64,000 bases of DNA from Nectonema munidae (taxonomy: Eukaryota; Nematomorpha; Nectonematoida; Nectonematidae). Where the stretch lies: contig JAUIRK010000179.1 of the NCBI GenBank assembly GCA_030549495.1, positions 62,001 through 126,000 of the forward strand, written 5' to 3'. Numbering within the stretch: position 1 is the first letter of the stretch; each line of letters begins with the position of its first letter. This document shows positions 1 to 13,900 of this stretch, one piece after another. Under the pieces are notes generated by a model, which saw only the letters and a list, made by a program, of their open reading frames with translations, had not been told where the DNA came from and searched no databases. Both the position numbers and the translations under genes were made by a program.

Positions 1-1532
1 GTTTAAAATATAATTATATGTACCTGTCAACACTCATCATTCGTATATGGAGAGCCTATTATGTGAGAGGTACGATAAATGAGATCTAAAATATATGTTG
101 ATTCGCATTAAGATTTAAAATTTTTAACTAGCTATACTCGGTAACTCACATTGCTCTTATCTATAAACCTAATCCATGGAATAATTGACTCGATTATTGC
201 GTAATTTTATTGGCTAAAACTAAAAAAAATTATGCCAAATTTATTATCTATTCAGATCAAAGATCGTGTGAAGTTTGGGTTGCGAAATCTGTGAGTTAGT
301 GATAGGGGTTGGAGTTTGTTTGTAATAAAATTTTGGAGTCGAAGTAGAATTTTATAAGTATTTTAAAATAATGAAAAAAAGTTAAATTTTTGTAAACATA
401 TGGTCCATTTTTAGTAGAAGTAGGAAATAAGATTGTCTTTAAATATTTAAAATTTTTAAGTATTTGGATTTCGCTTTTTTTTTTAGTTTTTGGAGTTGGA
501 ATTGGATATTTTCCCTTTGAATTCATAACACTGTTTGAAGTCATCAAAGTTTTAGGTTAATGAACAGATATTAGTGATGTATATAAAGAATTCTTGATGA
601 ATAAGCAGCCCCGAACAAACAGCGACGACATAACGAGACGGAGTAGTAGATTCGGTGACTACCTTCTACAAGTTTAAATACTCCATGTTCAGGACGATGT
701 CGTGACAGGGTGAGTAAGGCCGCCTTTAAATAAGTCTAGTTACTGCTGCCTAGCAGTTAGTCAAATTAGACAAAGGCTAGGTCCGTAGCTTACAATTACG
801 GTGTGGAAGAGAACTGGAGACCTCACCACGTAATAGCTCCAAGAATAACCATGGTAAACTAGAAAACAAACTCTGGCGCTCCATGGTTGCCCACGCCCAA
901 ATGGATAAAGCACTTTGATGATGATGATAAAGAATTCTATCATCTTTGCTTAAAGAGAATATTTATATAATATGTAGTACTTAAATTGTGTTAAAAAAGA
1001 ATTATTGAGGAAATTAAAAATTGATGAATCTGATCTCTAAGCTGTATGACTTCTCAAATATTTTTATTTTATCTTTGCTGCAGCTAAAACCCTATTTCCA
1101 AATATTTTTAGTTTTTAGCACAATTTTGATTTCTAGAACAAAATGCTTGACATGACAAAAGGTTCCATTTTTCATTGATGGATGAAAAGTTGCATCACTT
1201 CACTACTCATGCATATCTCTTTGGTAATGCAGCAACATATTAACATACACAGACATATAGAGATACATCAGCACATCCATAGAGATATAGAAATACACTA
1301 ATAATAATATAGACATTACACTGATATAAGCACATATCACTTTATTAATATGAAATTTTTTGAATGAATTGATGTTTTATTTAATATATTTAAACTTGGT
1401 GATTTAGTTAAATTCAAATAATCAAGACTTTATTTTAGTTCATTTGTTGAAGCTGATGTAGTTTTAGAGTCTAAAATATTATATAATATTGTTAACAAAA
1501 ACAATATATTTCTTAGATTTGAATTTTGGGGC
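1..1532. other. No gene recognised
   Basis: AT-rich with a more GC-balanced patch at about 600-920. In that patch a plus-strand frame ends NKLWRSMVAHAQMDKAL and a stop, reminiscent of the tail of a LINE-type ORF, but too short to assign. A weak tcggagt/tggagt-type repeat lies at 300-500. Confidence 0.5.
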
Positions 1533-1667
1533 ACTTTTTCTTTTTGTTGGCTCCTGCAATTCAAAAGAGGGGGAACATAAGTTGCATGCAATACATTCAA
1601 AACTAAGTGCATAGATAAAGTTGTTTTTGGTTTAACTACATTGCAGGAGCCAACAAAAAGAAAAAGT
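1533..1667. repeat. 28-bp perfect inverted repeat with 79-nt loop
   Basis: Arm 1533-1560 and arm 1640-1667 are exact reverse complements; both include the core ttggctcctgcaat or its complement. The loop is 79 nt. No gene accounts for it. It could be a small transposon end pair or a transcribed hairpin. Confidence 0.6.
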
Positions 1668-1998
1668 TCAATTTGTCAAAATATATTTTTCAAAATGACA
1701 TTAAGTCCTTGATTACATAATCTCTAAAAACACTAATTTCGACTTCTCTAGCATCGATTTAATATTGACACTGAAATTAATCGATATAATTCGATACAAT
1801 ACAACATAGAAATTTAATTTTAGTAAACCTTATCAAAAATACAAAAATTTTACACACATGTCTCGTCATTTATTTATATCAAAATCAAACACGGAGCAAA
1901 TTTTCTTATAAAAGTAAATGAAGTTGTCTCTTTTATATATATCAAATCATAAACAAAGATAAATCTAGTTGTCTAAAAATTTTTAAGTAAAACACTTA

Positions 1999-2020
1999 CG
2001 CCCCCCCCCCCCCCCCCCCC
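1999..2020. repeat. poly-C tract
   Basis: About 22 consecutive C bases in otherwise AT-rich sequence. Similar long C or G runs occur near 15250, 20744 and 34009. Its length may be affected by assembly. Confidence 0.8.
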
Positions 2021-2295
2021 TACTACTAAGAAATGACATAATTAGAAACAATGTCAGTTCAAGTCGAATATGGCAAAGAATCAGAAATATTTCTGTTTCT
2101 CACAGAGCGAAGTAATTTTTTGAACATATCTAATATTTGTTAAGTAGGAGAATTAGAGCGATATGAATTGTTTTACCTACGTATTTGCCCATCTCGAAGA
2201 TAATCTACTTAGAATACAATTTCCTCAGGCTTGATTCACAATGAAAAGAAAACATTTAGTGACGAAATCATATCACCACTCCAATAGTTAAAGCA

Positions 2296-2400
2296 GGGGT
2301 GCACATCCTCAAAATTTTTGGGGCCGGAATGGGGAGGACGAACTTTTTTTCAATTTTCAAAATTTATAATAAAAGAATTTTTGTCCAATAAACATATACG
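2296..2400. repeat. hAT-end-like repeat copy
   Basis: It begins with cagggg and a G/C-rich start, then an AT-rich stretch ending ttttgtccaat. The same AT-rich stretch recurs at 18355-18394. A reverse-complement relative ending in gcgcccctg lies at 53075-53140. Three dispersed relatives suggest a non-autonomous family with hAT-like CAGGGG ends. Confidence 0.4.
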
Positions 2401-2419
2401 ATAGAACCCTAATCAAAGA

Positions 2420-3010
2420 TTTACATCTGCGATAACAAAAAAGGAAGTAGAACAGGCACTAAAAAGATGAAAAATGGAAAAACTACTTGGTTTTGATAAG
2501 GCCCCACTTTAGGGTATGTAAGGGTCTTGGGAAAGGGAGTAGATATTCTATGGGACCTTCTACATAAAATATTTAGCCAAGGAAAAATTTGCATATTTCT
2601 ATATTTAAAAGCAAATATGATCGGGACTTTGGTAACTACAAAGGTATTAAACTAATGTACCACACCATGAAGATCTGGGAGATTATTGAAAATAGGCTGA
2701 AAAATGCAGTGAAAATAGGAGATGGACAGTTTGGCTTTGAACCAGGGAGAGGATGAGTCGATGTAATTTTTGCTTTAAGACCATTGATAGAAAAACCTCG
2801 AGAGAAGCATTACACACTGTTTTTATTCATCTGGACGAAGCATACAATCGAATCGTACGTCACGAGTTATGGAGGTAATTCAGATATTTGGGATCAACTG
2901 TAGCCGAAAACAGCGAACTGGAGACTGAAACAAAGGACGTATGAAAGCAAGATGGATGAAGTAGAAGATGTCGGCGGTACTCTGTCACTAGAGTTTCTGT
3001 CTCCAGATTT
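2420..3010 (+). mobile_element. RTE-type LINE remnant (reverse transcriptase)
   Basis: Broken plus-strand reading frames resemble an RTE-clade reverse transcriptase. The text NYKGIKLMYHTMKIWE and QFGFEPGRG matches the family NYRGI-LM-HTMK-WERV and QFGF-PGRGTTDAI blocks. Further on, STVAENSELETE matches the later LGS-VAENG block, so the part between is deleted. Several stops and frame changes interrupt it, and the 5' part is absent. It is an old, inactive fragment. Confidence 0.7.
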
Positions 3011-4738
3011 CTGAGACTTCGAGGGGTTTTCTGCTTCTTGATTCTCTAGATATAATACACAAGAGACTCGAGAAAATTATTCCCTTAAAATTGTATATAT
3101 GATTGCAACTTCTTAACCCCCTTTCCCAACCTTTTTGTTTAAATCGCCTACCGAGAATCTAAGAAATTTATAAATCACCCACTATGACAAACCATTCAAA
3201 CAAAAAAATCACCATTAATTTGAATTCTTCATTCCATTTAAGTAAATACTTTCTCAAAATTATCTTCTACAGATTCCCTAAGTTTGATTACCCATTCTTC
3301 TATTTTGAGTTTAAGTCCTTAATTGTGAGGAATATATAATCTTTCAGCTTAGAATTATGATTAGAAAAAATTTCTCTCTGATTGAATTTTTACTACATTC
3401 AATTCTTATGTAAAAAATCGGTATTGAAAAAATATTTAAATATTTGTTTAATCCTAAAATGACTAGGCCTGCCATTTAACCGGTAAATAGACGCTAAAAG
3501 TAAATTTGTTTTGAAGTTGAAATTTTTTAAATGCCCTCAAAATACGTTTAAAAACATTTTGACAATGTACTTTTGAAAATTTATTCATATTTTTCGAGCC
3601 TTTATTCATTTATGACTGCGTCGGTCAATTCGCCACAATCAATTATTGTGAACTCAAATTTAAAAACAATGTAAAAAATAAGTGTTTTAAAAAAAGTTAC
3701 CTAAAATTTTTTTTAGTGTTTTCATTACACTAAAAAATATGACAACCATCTAGCATTCGTGATAATTTCTTTCATGAAAATGTAATCTGTATAGATATGG
3801 CTTGACAAATACATCATGTGTTTTCTTTTCGCCTTGAAGCAGATTAATCTGATAGTTTAAAAATAAATCCTCCCTAAAATTTTTGCTTAGCGCGGGCACT
3901 GTATATGCCTCTTTCTTGTTATTTAGTCTTAATGAGATTAGTATGAGATTGTAGATTAAGTTTTAATATTATTGTGGTTTGGGTTAGGGAATTCTATATA
4001 GCGAAAATGTAGAAAAGAGCTAGTGAAAGATTGTGCACGTGTAAGATAGCGCGAGTCTAACAAAGTGGCAAAGTAATTTCACGAATGTAAATAGCGCAAG
4101 TGTAGGTAGGGGAAGTAATATTGAACGTTTCTTTTGCCATCATTCTAAACGTTTTGGCCAAATCTTGTTACGATATTTGGCAAACCCCCATAGAGAATAT
4201 GCATCCCTTTTTCTACAGGGAAATTGATCATACCCCCATCATCGTGAATGTGCCATTTAAAATAGTGCCTATATATGCAAACTATATTTTTTCAAGACTT
4301 TATGTGTAAAGTAAGCCATGTGTACTACAAAAAATCTCTAATAATATAAAAATAATTTTAACAAATTTGTAAAAATCACAAAAGATGATTTTTTATGAGT
4401 TATCTAAATCTGAAATGAAAAAAAAGTTTAGTACTAATTAATATTATTTGGTGAAAAACTCAAAGTCATTTTATCATATGAAAAATATCAATGAAAATGT
4501 GTAACACGAATGCTAACAAGTCAAATATAAATCAAAACAATTAAAGTTAAGCAAGAAAAACATTTATTATTAATTCCATATATCAATTTTTTTATGGTAT
4601 ATGTTATACTTCCATTTTCTCAATATGTCAACTTGCTTTCATATTCAAAATCTGCATAATGATAAACGTTTAATAAAATGGTTTAAAAATATGAGAAGAG
4701 TAAACTTTTTTTCAATTTTTATACTTCAATACTTTAAG
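3010..4738. other. No gene recognised upstream of the P-loop exon
   Basis: AT-rich sequence. The 62-codon open frame at 4121 has no family features. Exons encoding the N-terminal part of GTPBP2 were looked for and not seen. The short motif atagcgc-aagt occurs twice at 4040-4110. Confidence 0.5.
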
Positions 4739-4939
4739 GACTCGTTAGATTATCGCTGTGCAGTTTTGGGTGCTTCTGGGGCTGGAAAAAGCACGTTGTT
4801 AGGAGTTTTAACCCAAGGCGAAGATGACGATGGTCGAGGGCGAAGTCGTATAAATCTTTTTCGCCATTTACACGAAGTTAAAAGTGGTCATACTTCCTCA
4901 ATCACTCACGAAGTTTTGGGATTTAATTATCATGGTGAA
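4739..4939 (+). CDS. GTPBP2: GTPBP2-like exon with P-loop (G1)
   Basis: 67 codons in phase 0. The acceptor is tttaag at 4733-4738 and the donor gtaatt follows 4939. It encodes the Walker A/G1 motif GASGAGKST, then LLGVLTQGE and GRGRSRINLFRHLHE, both close to GTPBP2 text, and ends at GFNYHGE. The open frame runs on both sides of the exon. The edges were set by splice sites and by where family similarity stops. Confidence 0.87.
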
Positions 4940-7900
4940 GTAATTTTCCATTTATTACGCTATTTTATACAAAGTTTTATTTTAATTTGGAATTTGGCAA
5001 TAGTTTTTTTAACGTAGAATATCTCAAATTAAAGTTGATTCTAATTTTTGAGTTATCCATGATAGTACTTTTTTCTAAAAATCGAGGCGTTTTGAGAATG
5101 TAGAAATTAACATGATTAAAATTATAAACATATCTGAAAGAGGTTGGTAAAAAGTTCCAACGGCTCTAGGTATTAGTCTTTGGCGTACCAAGAGGTAACG
5201 AGAGATGCGCTCGGCCCTGGGCGTAGAATTTATTTCACTTAATATTTTAGACCTAAATAGTAATGTAATAATGGTTTGCTTCACTTTTTATTCTAATTTT
5301 CCATGCCTATTACATTATTAAGTTTTGGGCGTTTTGAAGTGTTATTTTAAATTTTGAGCAAAATTAGCTGCCGCCCTGGGCTTGATTAAAGATAGGTACG
5401 CCATAGACTTATCAAAACTATGCTTTATTGAAAATCAATGAGACCCTCCTTGAGGATGGGTGCAGTCACTAAAAGTCAACTCACTGTAGCAACAACCTAA
5501 TTCAAGTAAGAAAAGATAACCCTGCCTTGACCTTATATGTCATGATATCAGTTATATTTATGGAGCTATCTGGATTTAAGAAAGATGCAGCTAATTTAGA
5601 CCATGAACACAAGGCTCCATCGTTTTTAATGTTAGCAGTGATGATGTTGGAATTGGAAAAGATTTTATAATTTTGGAAATCTTAGTTTGCAGCAATGAGG
5701 ATTGCTATGTGCTCACAAACATGAATATTAGCTTTGTTTGGAGACTTGATGCCCATCTTGTTTTCAAAGTTGTTACAGTGATTCAATCACTCTTCATGTA
5801 AATTTGATTACACCCGCATGTCTTCAATGTAGACAAGGATTTTAAATATCTTCACTGATTGTCTGAAAATATGGTGCTCAGTGTCATCGAAGAACTCTTT
5901 GCAAAATAATCTAGAAAATGTTAACACTATATGGAGAAGTTTTGATCCGAAAGTTGAAGGCAAAGTCTAACATGTAATAGCCTTCGCTGGGTGAATGTAT
6001 CTCAAAACATATGGGTCACTCAGTACACAAGGAATGAATTTTGATATATTTTATTATTACAATAAAACCTGTCCAATGTGTGCAACTAAGGTAGTGTAAA
6101 CATTGTTTGTAATTGAAAGGTGTCCGATATTGACAAACTCAATTTTATTCATAGAAAAAGATAGTTAATTTTAGATTAATTTAATTCTGATATCTAATTT
6201 CTTTACACATTATACGAATACAAACAGTGATTCTCGTTGAATTTGCACCTCTGGTGAGTTCATCTTTACGTTGATTAAAAAGTTATGTTATCCTTTACTT
6301 AAAACTAAATGAAGTTTGCTGTTTTTGACTGATCAATGGTCTAATCAGGTGACCGATTGTGAGGAAACAAGAACAAACTTTACAGGCGTTGCTTTACTAT
6401 CTGAATAAATGATAAGCTTTAGTTTTTTAAGTTTTTTGACCGTTTATACAACAAAAGCGCATAGTGAACAAATAAACGAAGGCAAAGCGAAACACTCATA
6501 ATAACTCTAGAGTCAAGGCTAGTGGTTCTCAAAACGGTGAGAACTTTTTAAAATTATTGATCTATGTACTGTACTTTGGTTGTAGTATAGTTTCATAATT
6601 ATGATCTATTCTTTGAACTACACATCATTGAAGTAAGGTCCCATCTCTAGTGCAGCATCTTTAAAAATTAAATTTAACTAGGACAGTGTAGTCCAACCCG
6701 CAATCTTGCTTGCAGCCCGCGGGCCGCACTGCGGCCCGAACGAATTTTGACCGTGGCCCGATCAAAAATTTTTATATAGTTTTGAAATTCGTATATAAAT
6801 CAGTTTCAGTCTTAAAATAAATGTATTTAACAATGTAATTTTGTTTTTACTTTGATATTGTTAAAGTTTTTTATTTTGATATTTTAAAACACAAATACTT
6901 TATATTATAATAGTTTCTTTTTTGGTGATTATCTAACCAGTTTTCACATTATCTTAAAATTAAATTCTAAATTCTATATGTTTTCAACTACTAACTTAGA
7001 AAAAACTTAAAATTTAAAAAATTATAATATTTTACGTAAAAGGTTTTCAAGCTCTTCAAATTTCTGTAAAAAAATATTTCTGATAAGCAGTGCAAAACTT
7101 ATACTTTCTGACCAAAATTTTTTTGAATACTTGTTTTGATTATATATAATGATTTTTTTGACACATTAATTTTTTTCTTCTCTTTTTTTTTTGTTTTTTG
7201 AAATGTTTTTTTCAATCTAATTAAATATGGAGTAAATTTTAATTCGTTTAGCATTTTGATAAACAATTTCTTTTAAAAAGTTGAAGCCCCACAAAAAATA
7301 TAATGGAAAATAAAAAAAGAAAAATATCTTCGGAAAATCGCAAATTTAATGAAGATTGGTCACAAAAATATTTTGTTCATGAGGTTGGTGGTAAAATTTT
7401 TGCTTCATTTGTAAAGAAAAAATTTTAACTTGTAAAGAATACAATGTTAAACGTCACTACGACACTATACATAAAAAAGAATTCATTCAAATGGAGGAAG
7501 AAACGAGAAAAAGTAAACTAGAAAAGTACAAAAGAGAAACGGCTAGTCAACAGAATTCTTTGCTTAGAACAGTTATAAATATGGATGGTGGGTTGAAGGT
7601 GAGCTATTTGATTGCACAAAAAATTGTTAAAAAAGGTAAACCGATGACTGATGGAGAATTAATCAAAGACTGTCTTATGATTGCGTTTAAAGAGTATTGT
7701 CCACAAAAACAGTACTTGATCAACGAAACAAGTCTGTCTCATCAAACAATTTCTCGTAGAATAGATGATATGGCAAATTTTACTGAAAATAGTCTCAAAA
7801 AAAGTTTGTCTAAATGTCGTTATTACAGTTTAGCTTTAGATGAAAGCCTTGATCAAAGTGATACTGCTCAATTAGCAATTTTCTTCAAAGGTATTGATGA

Positions 7901-10900
7901 AAATTTTGTACAAATAGAAGAAATGTTGGATTTGTGTTCCATGAAAGGTACAACAACGGGAGAAGATATATATAATGAAGTCAAAAACTGTTTGAAGAAG
8001 TTCAATATTGATGCAAGCAAGATTGTTTCGTTGACAACTGATGGTGCTCCATCTATGATAGGAGTCAAAAATGGCTTTGTTGCTAACTTTAAAAAATATA
8101 TAAATGAAAGTATCATCAGTTATCATTGTATCATTCATCAGCAGCAACTTTGCTCTCAAAAGTTAAAAATGGAACACATCATGACAGACTTGGTAAAAAC
8201 TGTAAATTTTATTAGATCTCGAGCTTTGAATCACAGGGAATTTAAAAATTATTTAAATGAAGTAGGAAGTGAGTTTGAAGATGTTATTTATTTCACGAAG
8301 GTAAGATGGCTAAGCAGAGCTTCAACTTTGAAAAGATTTCCACTCTTATACCAGAAATTAAATTCTTTCTCAAGTCAAAAAATCGAAACTTTGAGTTTTT
8401 GGAAGACGAAAAATGGCTGGATCATTTGGCTTTCTTTACTGATATAACTGGTTTGCTAGCAAATCTTAATATTCAACTACAAGGAAAAAATCAATTAATT
8501 TCAAACATGTTGGAAAGAGTCACAAGCTTCAAAAATAAAATCAGGCTTTTTATATGCCAAATCAAAGAAAACAATTTTGTACACTTTGAAGAACTTTCGA
8601 AAAGAGTGAATTTTAAAACAGATGTTGATAAAATATATGTTCAACTACTAGAAAATTTGTTAGAAAAATTTGACGCTAGATTTAAAGATTTTAAGAATGA
8701 CAATCAAAACTTGACATCGATCCTTTCAACGTTGAATATCAAAAGGCTAACAGTTCTTTTCAGTTAGAACTGATAGAAATTCAGTCAAGGCGAAATTTAA
8801 AGGAAATCCATAGAGAAGAAGAATTATCATGCTTTTATAAAAAGATTGTAACTTTACATGAATTTCCCAAAATTTGTGATAATGCGATGAAATTCTTTTC
8901 TATGTGGGCTAGCACATATTGCTGTGAGCAAATATTTTCTTCGATGAAAAATATCAAATGCAGCGAAAGGAATCGACTATCAGATCTGCATTTGAAAAAT
9001 ATTTTGCGTATTCAAAACACTAAAATTGAATTGGATCTTGAAGAGATTATTAAAAACAAGCAATTTCAAAAATCACATTAATAAATATATTTTAGCTTAA
9101 TTGTTCACTAATAAATTACGTTTTTCTCATGAGCATCTCACTTTTATTTATTTTTTCAAAAAATTTTCATTTGGCCCGATAGAATGTGTGGAACTTTCAA
9201 TTTGGCCCAATTGGAAAATAGGTTGGACAACCCTGAACTAGAACATCAAATTTTACTTCTCATCAAATGTGATTTTCATAATGTTATTATTTTAAAAAAA
9301 CGTGTTGATAACGATTGAACTTAAGTATTTAAAAGTAAGGGTTTCAACTGTCAGGTAGTTATTTTAAACTGTCAATGATCGAGACCCTGCGCTGTATTTC
9401 TAAATTATTTTAAAACAACTGTAAAGTTTATGCATATATATAAACTTGGAAATATATTTATTAGAAAGTAGATTTCTTGCTTCAAGTAACTTAACTTTAA
9501 ACGAAATTATTCTTATAATTCAAGAAGTTCGCAAGTTATGTTTTTTATAAAAAAAATCAGTAATTATAAAAATATTTTCTTTCATTATGTTTTACAAAAA
9601 GGGTTCAAAAACACCTCTTTGAAAAAAACTAATGGATTTTACGTGTAATTAAATTAGTAAAATTTGTTCTGGTGCAGTGTAAAGTTAGTTCTAAATTTGG
9701 CCCTTTGTTAAAAAAAAAGGTTTATAACCACTGGTCTAGAGACTAAGATGAAAATTTCAATCAAAAAATTAATAAAAGATGGCTGAACGGATAAAAAGGA
9801 ATTTTTAAAAACAACGCTTACTTTATCATACCTCTTTGCAGATAAAATTCATGAGAAGGAAATACATTGACAGCTTGTCATCTTGTATATTATCTCCCAA
9901 GATCCTTTTTACCTCTTTTTGTTAACTTCTCGCAAAAATTAAATCCTTCATGCTCATTGACTTCTAGATATTTTAGGTGGCGACAGGGCCGGATTAAAGA
10001 TAAACAGGGCCTGTGGCTTTTTTCAAGGCGGGGCCCCATGAACTTTAAAAAGCCCTCCAAAAATTCCAGCATTTATAATTTAAATTCAGGTTTTCATTCA
10101 ATTAGTTTACAATTTTCCCTTTTATTTACAGACAACAGACAGTGACATTTATATATAATGCAGCATACAATTCGTTGACTCAAATATTGAGTAGGGTACA
10201 GTAAAAAAAGTCACTTAAAAAACAACAAAAATTTTGTTTCTATAAATCGATCATAAGTTATGTTTCATTAAAATGAATTTTTGTTTTTGATGCCATCAAA
10301 TCTTAGAAAAAACATGCTTGCGCGATTTTTTCAAAGCAAACTCGTTGATTACACATGACGTATCAATTTGCCGCAACAGATCACTCTCGGCGCCAAGCAA
10401 AACAAGGTTATTTAGTCTTTTTTGTTTAATGCATGATCGCAAATGATTTTTGATTAACTTAAGTTTGGAGAACGACCGTTCTCCTGAAAAGTTAGAAATC
10501 ATCAAGGTTAGATATATACGAAGCAAAATAATTGCATTTGGAAATACTGTTTCAAGATTCTTTCTGACAAGAAGCTGGTACGTGAGTAATTCCAATGAAT
10601 TCACGTTGACTTCTCTATCATGATCATTTACACTATTAGAATCTGAAGATCTAATATTGAAAACATTTGAAACTTTTGTAGCTTGTAGAGTTTCTTTTGC
10701 AAGGCCTGTATTGAGGAAAGCTGAAAACTGTAGTAATTGATCAGACAGACTAGCATCAATATCTTTAGGATATGCTTTTTGAACATCTTTGGCTTTTTCA
10801 ATAATTTCTTCAGTCGAGAGCTCTTTAAGCTTTCGAAGAAATCCAAACTTTAAAGCTACAGTAGTATATGCACATAGACGTTTTTGTAATTCAGCATGTA

Positions 10901-13900
10901 AATTGTCGATTATCACAAGAAACGTGCCTGTACGAAACGCACTGATTGGAATCTGTTTCATTTCCGGCTCTGATCCAGGTTGATCATAACGGCGATTTCT
11001 TGTACGCACCCTTCTTACTTCGCTCAGATAGTGTTCACATTTACTAATAACTTTTCCTTTTTTTTCAAATTCTTCAAATCTTTCTCGAAGCTTGTTAATA
11101 TACTCAATAAGCGATTCATAAATATGAACAGCTGAATTAATGTCTTGATCATCTGATTCCAAAACTTGGGTGCTTGCTTGGAAGCGGTGTAGGATATGGT
11201 GCCAGAAAATAGAAAAAATTCCAGATTCCAACCGATTCATGTAGGTAGTTAGTCCTCTGGCTTCATTCCGGTTTTCAGTTTTCTCTTCACCATTATCAGG
11301 AATTTCCTCTAGAACAGCGTTAATTTCGCTGTAGCCTATAAACAGAGCTTTTGCAGCATCTGCGCGTGCCGACCATCGAGTATCAGACATTCGCTTTACC
11401 GTAGGCAATGCTTTGCTAGAAAGTTGATTAGTCAGAATTTTCCAACGATGCGTCGAAGCGGCGAAAAATGAGTATAACTGTTGAAGAAAACTAAAAAAAC
11501 CAAAAGCAAGCTCACAACAGTTCACATCAGATTGACCAACAAGGTTAAGAGAATGTGCAGCGCATGGAACATATTCGGCAAAACTACATTGCTGCCTAAT
11601 GATTACCTGCATGCCATTGTATCTACCACTCATGTTGATTGCATTATCATACGATTGTCCACGACAATCAGTAACATCAATGCCTTTGATCTTCAAAAAT
11701 TCAAGTAAGCTGTCTGCTAACTCTTTTCCTGTACGACCATGCACTTCAAAAAAAGTCAAAAATCGCTCGACAGGACCTGAGGGCAACACGTAACGAATAA
11801 TGCAAGTTAGTTGGTCAACATGAGTAATGTCAGGAGTAGAGTCTACTGACACTGAAAAATACTTAGATGCTTTAACTTCCGTTATAATCTGCTCGTGAAC
11901 ACGATTTGCTAATAAATCGATGAACTCCTCAGAAATGGTCCTTGATAAATATGATGTGTAGCCTCGTCCTTTGTTAGCATTCTGGTTAATGTGCTGTGCT
12001 AGAAACGGATCCAATTTAGCAAACAGCTCTAATATTCCTAGGTAGTTAGCATTTGTTCGAGATCCTATTACTTCATCCGAGCCACGGAAAGGTAAACCAC
12101 GCTCAGAGAGAAAACGAACAATTTCTGTCACTCGCTCAAGCACAGCACGCCAATAGTCACGCTTATCATCAGCCTGTCTAATCAATTCGGAATCAATGCG
12201 GCAGCCAGAATCGCTACGTTGAAGAAGTTTGATCATGACATCCTTATGAACTGCACTTTCGTGTCGAGAAACACAATAAGACGCGTGCTTCCAATTTGTG
12301 TAGCCTTGTTTTCCAAAATTTGTGCTGTCGGTCTTCAATTTACACGCAAAACAGAACAATGTACGCTTTGATGGGGAGTAGCAGAGCCAAGTTCGAGAAT
12401 GTTTCTGTTTTGTGAGATCATGTGTGTATGTGAACAAACTTTTGTTGCATTGTCTTTTATAATTTTCTCCTTGATATTTAATAGATGATTCCCTGAAATC
12501 CGCTTCTATATTTCTACACTCACTACTTCCTTTTGCCGCCCAAAATTCTCTTTTCTGAAATAGAATCTGGCCACAACCCTAAGTCACATGAATATGGATC
12601 GGTAGAATCGAACGTACTATTTGATTCTAAAAATTCATTAGTTATCATGGGTTCTTATAGCATTATTGTCGGATACTCATTTGTAGTTGTGGCATTATTA
12701 TTATCAGTGGAGTGGCATGTGGCATCTTTGTCATGTTGTGCTGGTAATTGTGAATCTGTAATAGTGGACTTAAGGCTGAGCTCAACTACATCGACATTTT
12801 CAGACTTTGGCAAAAAGATATTTGGTATTTTTGGAACTTTGCTCAAAACTTCACTTTCTCGTGCTTCGCGTCTTTGTTTCATTTTTCTTTTTACAGCTCC
12901 AGAGAGATAATTACGATTTTTGCCCCTTTCACGAAATACACCACTTGTAAAATTCATCTTTTTATTTATCTAAAACATTTAAACAAAAAATAGCATCATT
13001 TTAATTTTTTTGCAATAAAAAAATTAGTAGCTTAGTTACAGGCGTCTGCAAAGAGGGTGGTAAAATAGGCATTTGCCTTTCTCTGGAAAAATGTAAAAAA
13101 ATTTCGAATGTATAAAATGTATCAAATATAATCAAATATCTAAATGCATAAGATGCATTAGTATCAAGAAAATAAACAAAAAAAATATGATCTAATTAAT
13201 ACATTTTATATAGATATCTGGGAGCAGGGCTGTAAACCCAGAAGGACGAGAAGGGCAAAGCCCCCTAAAAAAGTTTGCCCCTCATTCGTCCAAAAATACT
13301 TTTTTTCTTCATGCTTGTAAGGCCTATTTTAGCATAACCTTTTCAAAATTGCATGTCAATATAGATTATAGAAAGAAATTAATCATTTATCTACATTTCC
13401 ACTTTTATTTATTTATGTCTTATTTTCTTTTTTTCAACTTGTTTATTTTCTATAAGCACATCATACATTCTGTTTTATTTTTTTTGATAATGATGAGCTA
13501 ACACACGATCAATAATGTAAACAAAAATATATAATTCTATTTCTATATATCGTTGACGATGCACACATGAACTCTTTTCAAACCTATCATACCATAGCAA
13601 TGTTTTATAGCAATAAAACTACATCCCACTATATCTTAATTGTGTAAAATATTCACGTTACACAACGGAGTTTGATAAGAGCGCAGATCTTGGAAAGGTT
13701 TATACCCAATTTCTATCCAGCCTCTGTCAAAACCTCATATTGCAATATGATTGAGTTGGTGTTTAATTAACATACAATATTCTCCTTAATCATTAATCTT
13801 TGAAAAAAAAATTATAAACAAATTTATTTTGATAGTGAAACCATATTCAAAAAATTTAGATTTTCAAAAAACTAAACAAGTTAAAAAAAAGTAAAAAATT

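Larger units (their letters stand above)
6522..9736. mobile_element. Possible outer hAT copy around hAT 1
   Basis: The sequence tagtggttctcaaa near 6515-6530 and ataaccactg near 9727-9736 look like a hAT terminal-repeat pair outside hAT 1. A near duplication, ctctagag on the left and gtctagag on the right, flanks them but sits 7 bp off on the left. If real, hAT 1 inserted into an older non-autonomous hAT. Confidence 0.4.

Noticed and set aside
917-940. A plus-strand frame encoding DDDDKEF, like an enterokinase site followed by an EcoRI site, suggesting vector sequence
   Set aside because: It is a short gat-repeat in AT-rich sequence; the neighbouring text reads better in another frame as a LINE-like tail, and no other vector sequence is near.
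4121-4309. 62-codon open frame as a possible upstream GTPBP2 exon
   Set aside because: Its sequence does not resemble the GTPBP N-terminus and the frame does not lead to the P-loop exon.
12533-12910. 125-codon plus-strand open frame
   Set aside because: It is the antisense shadow of the N-terminal part of the hAT 2 transposase.
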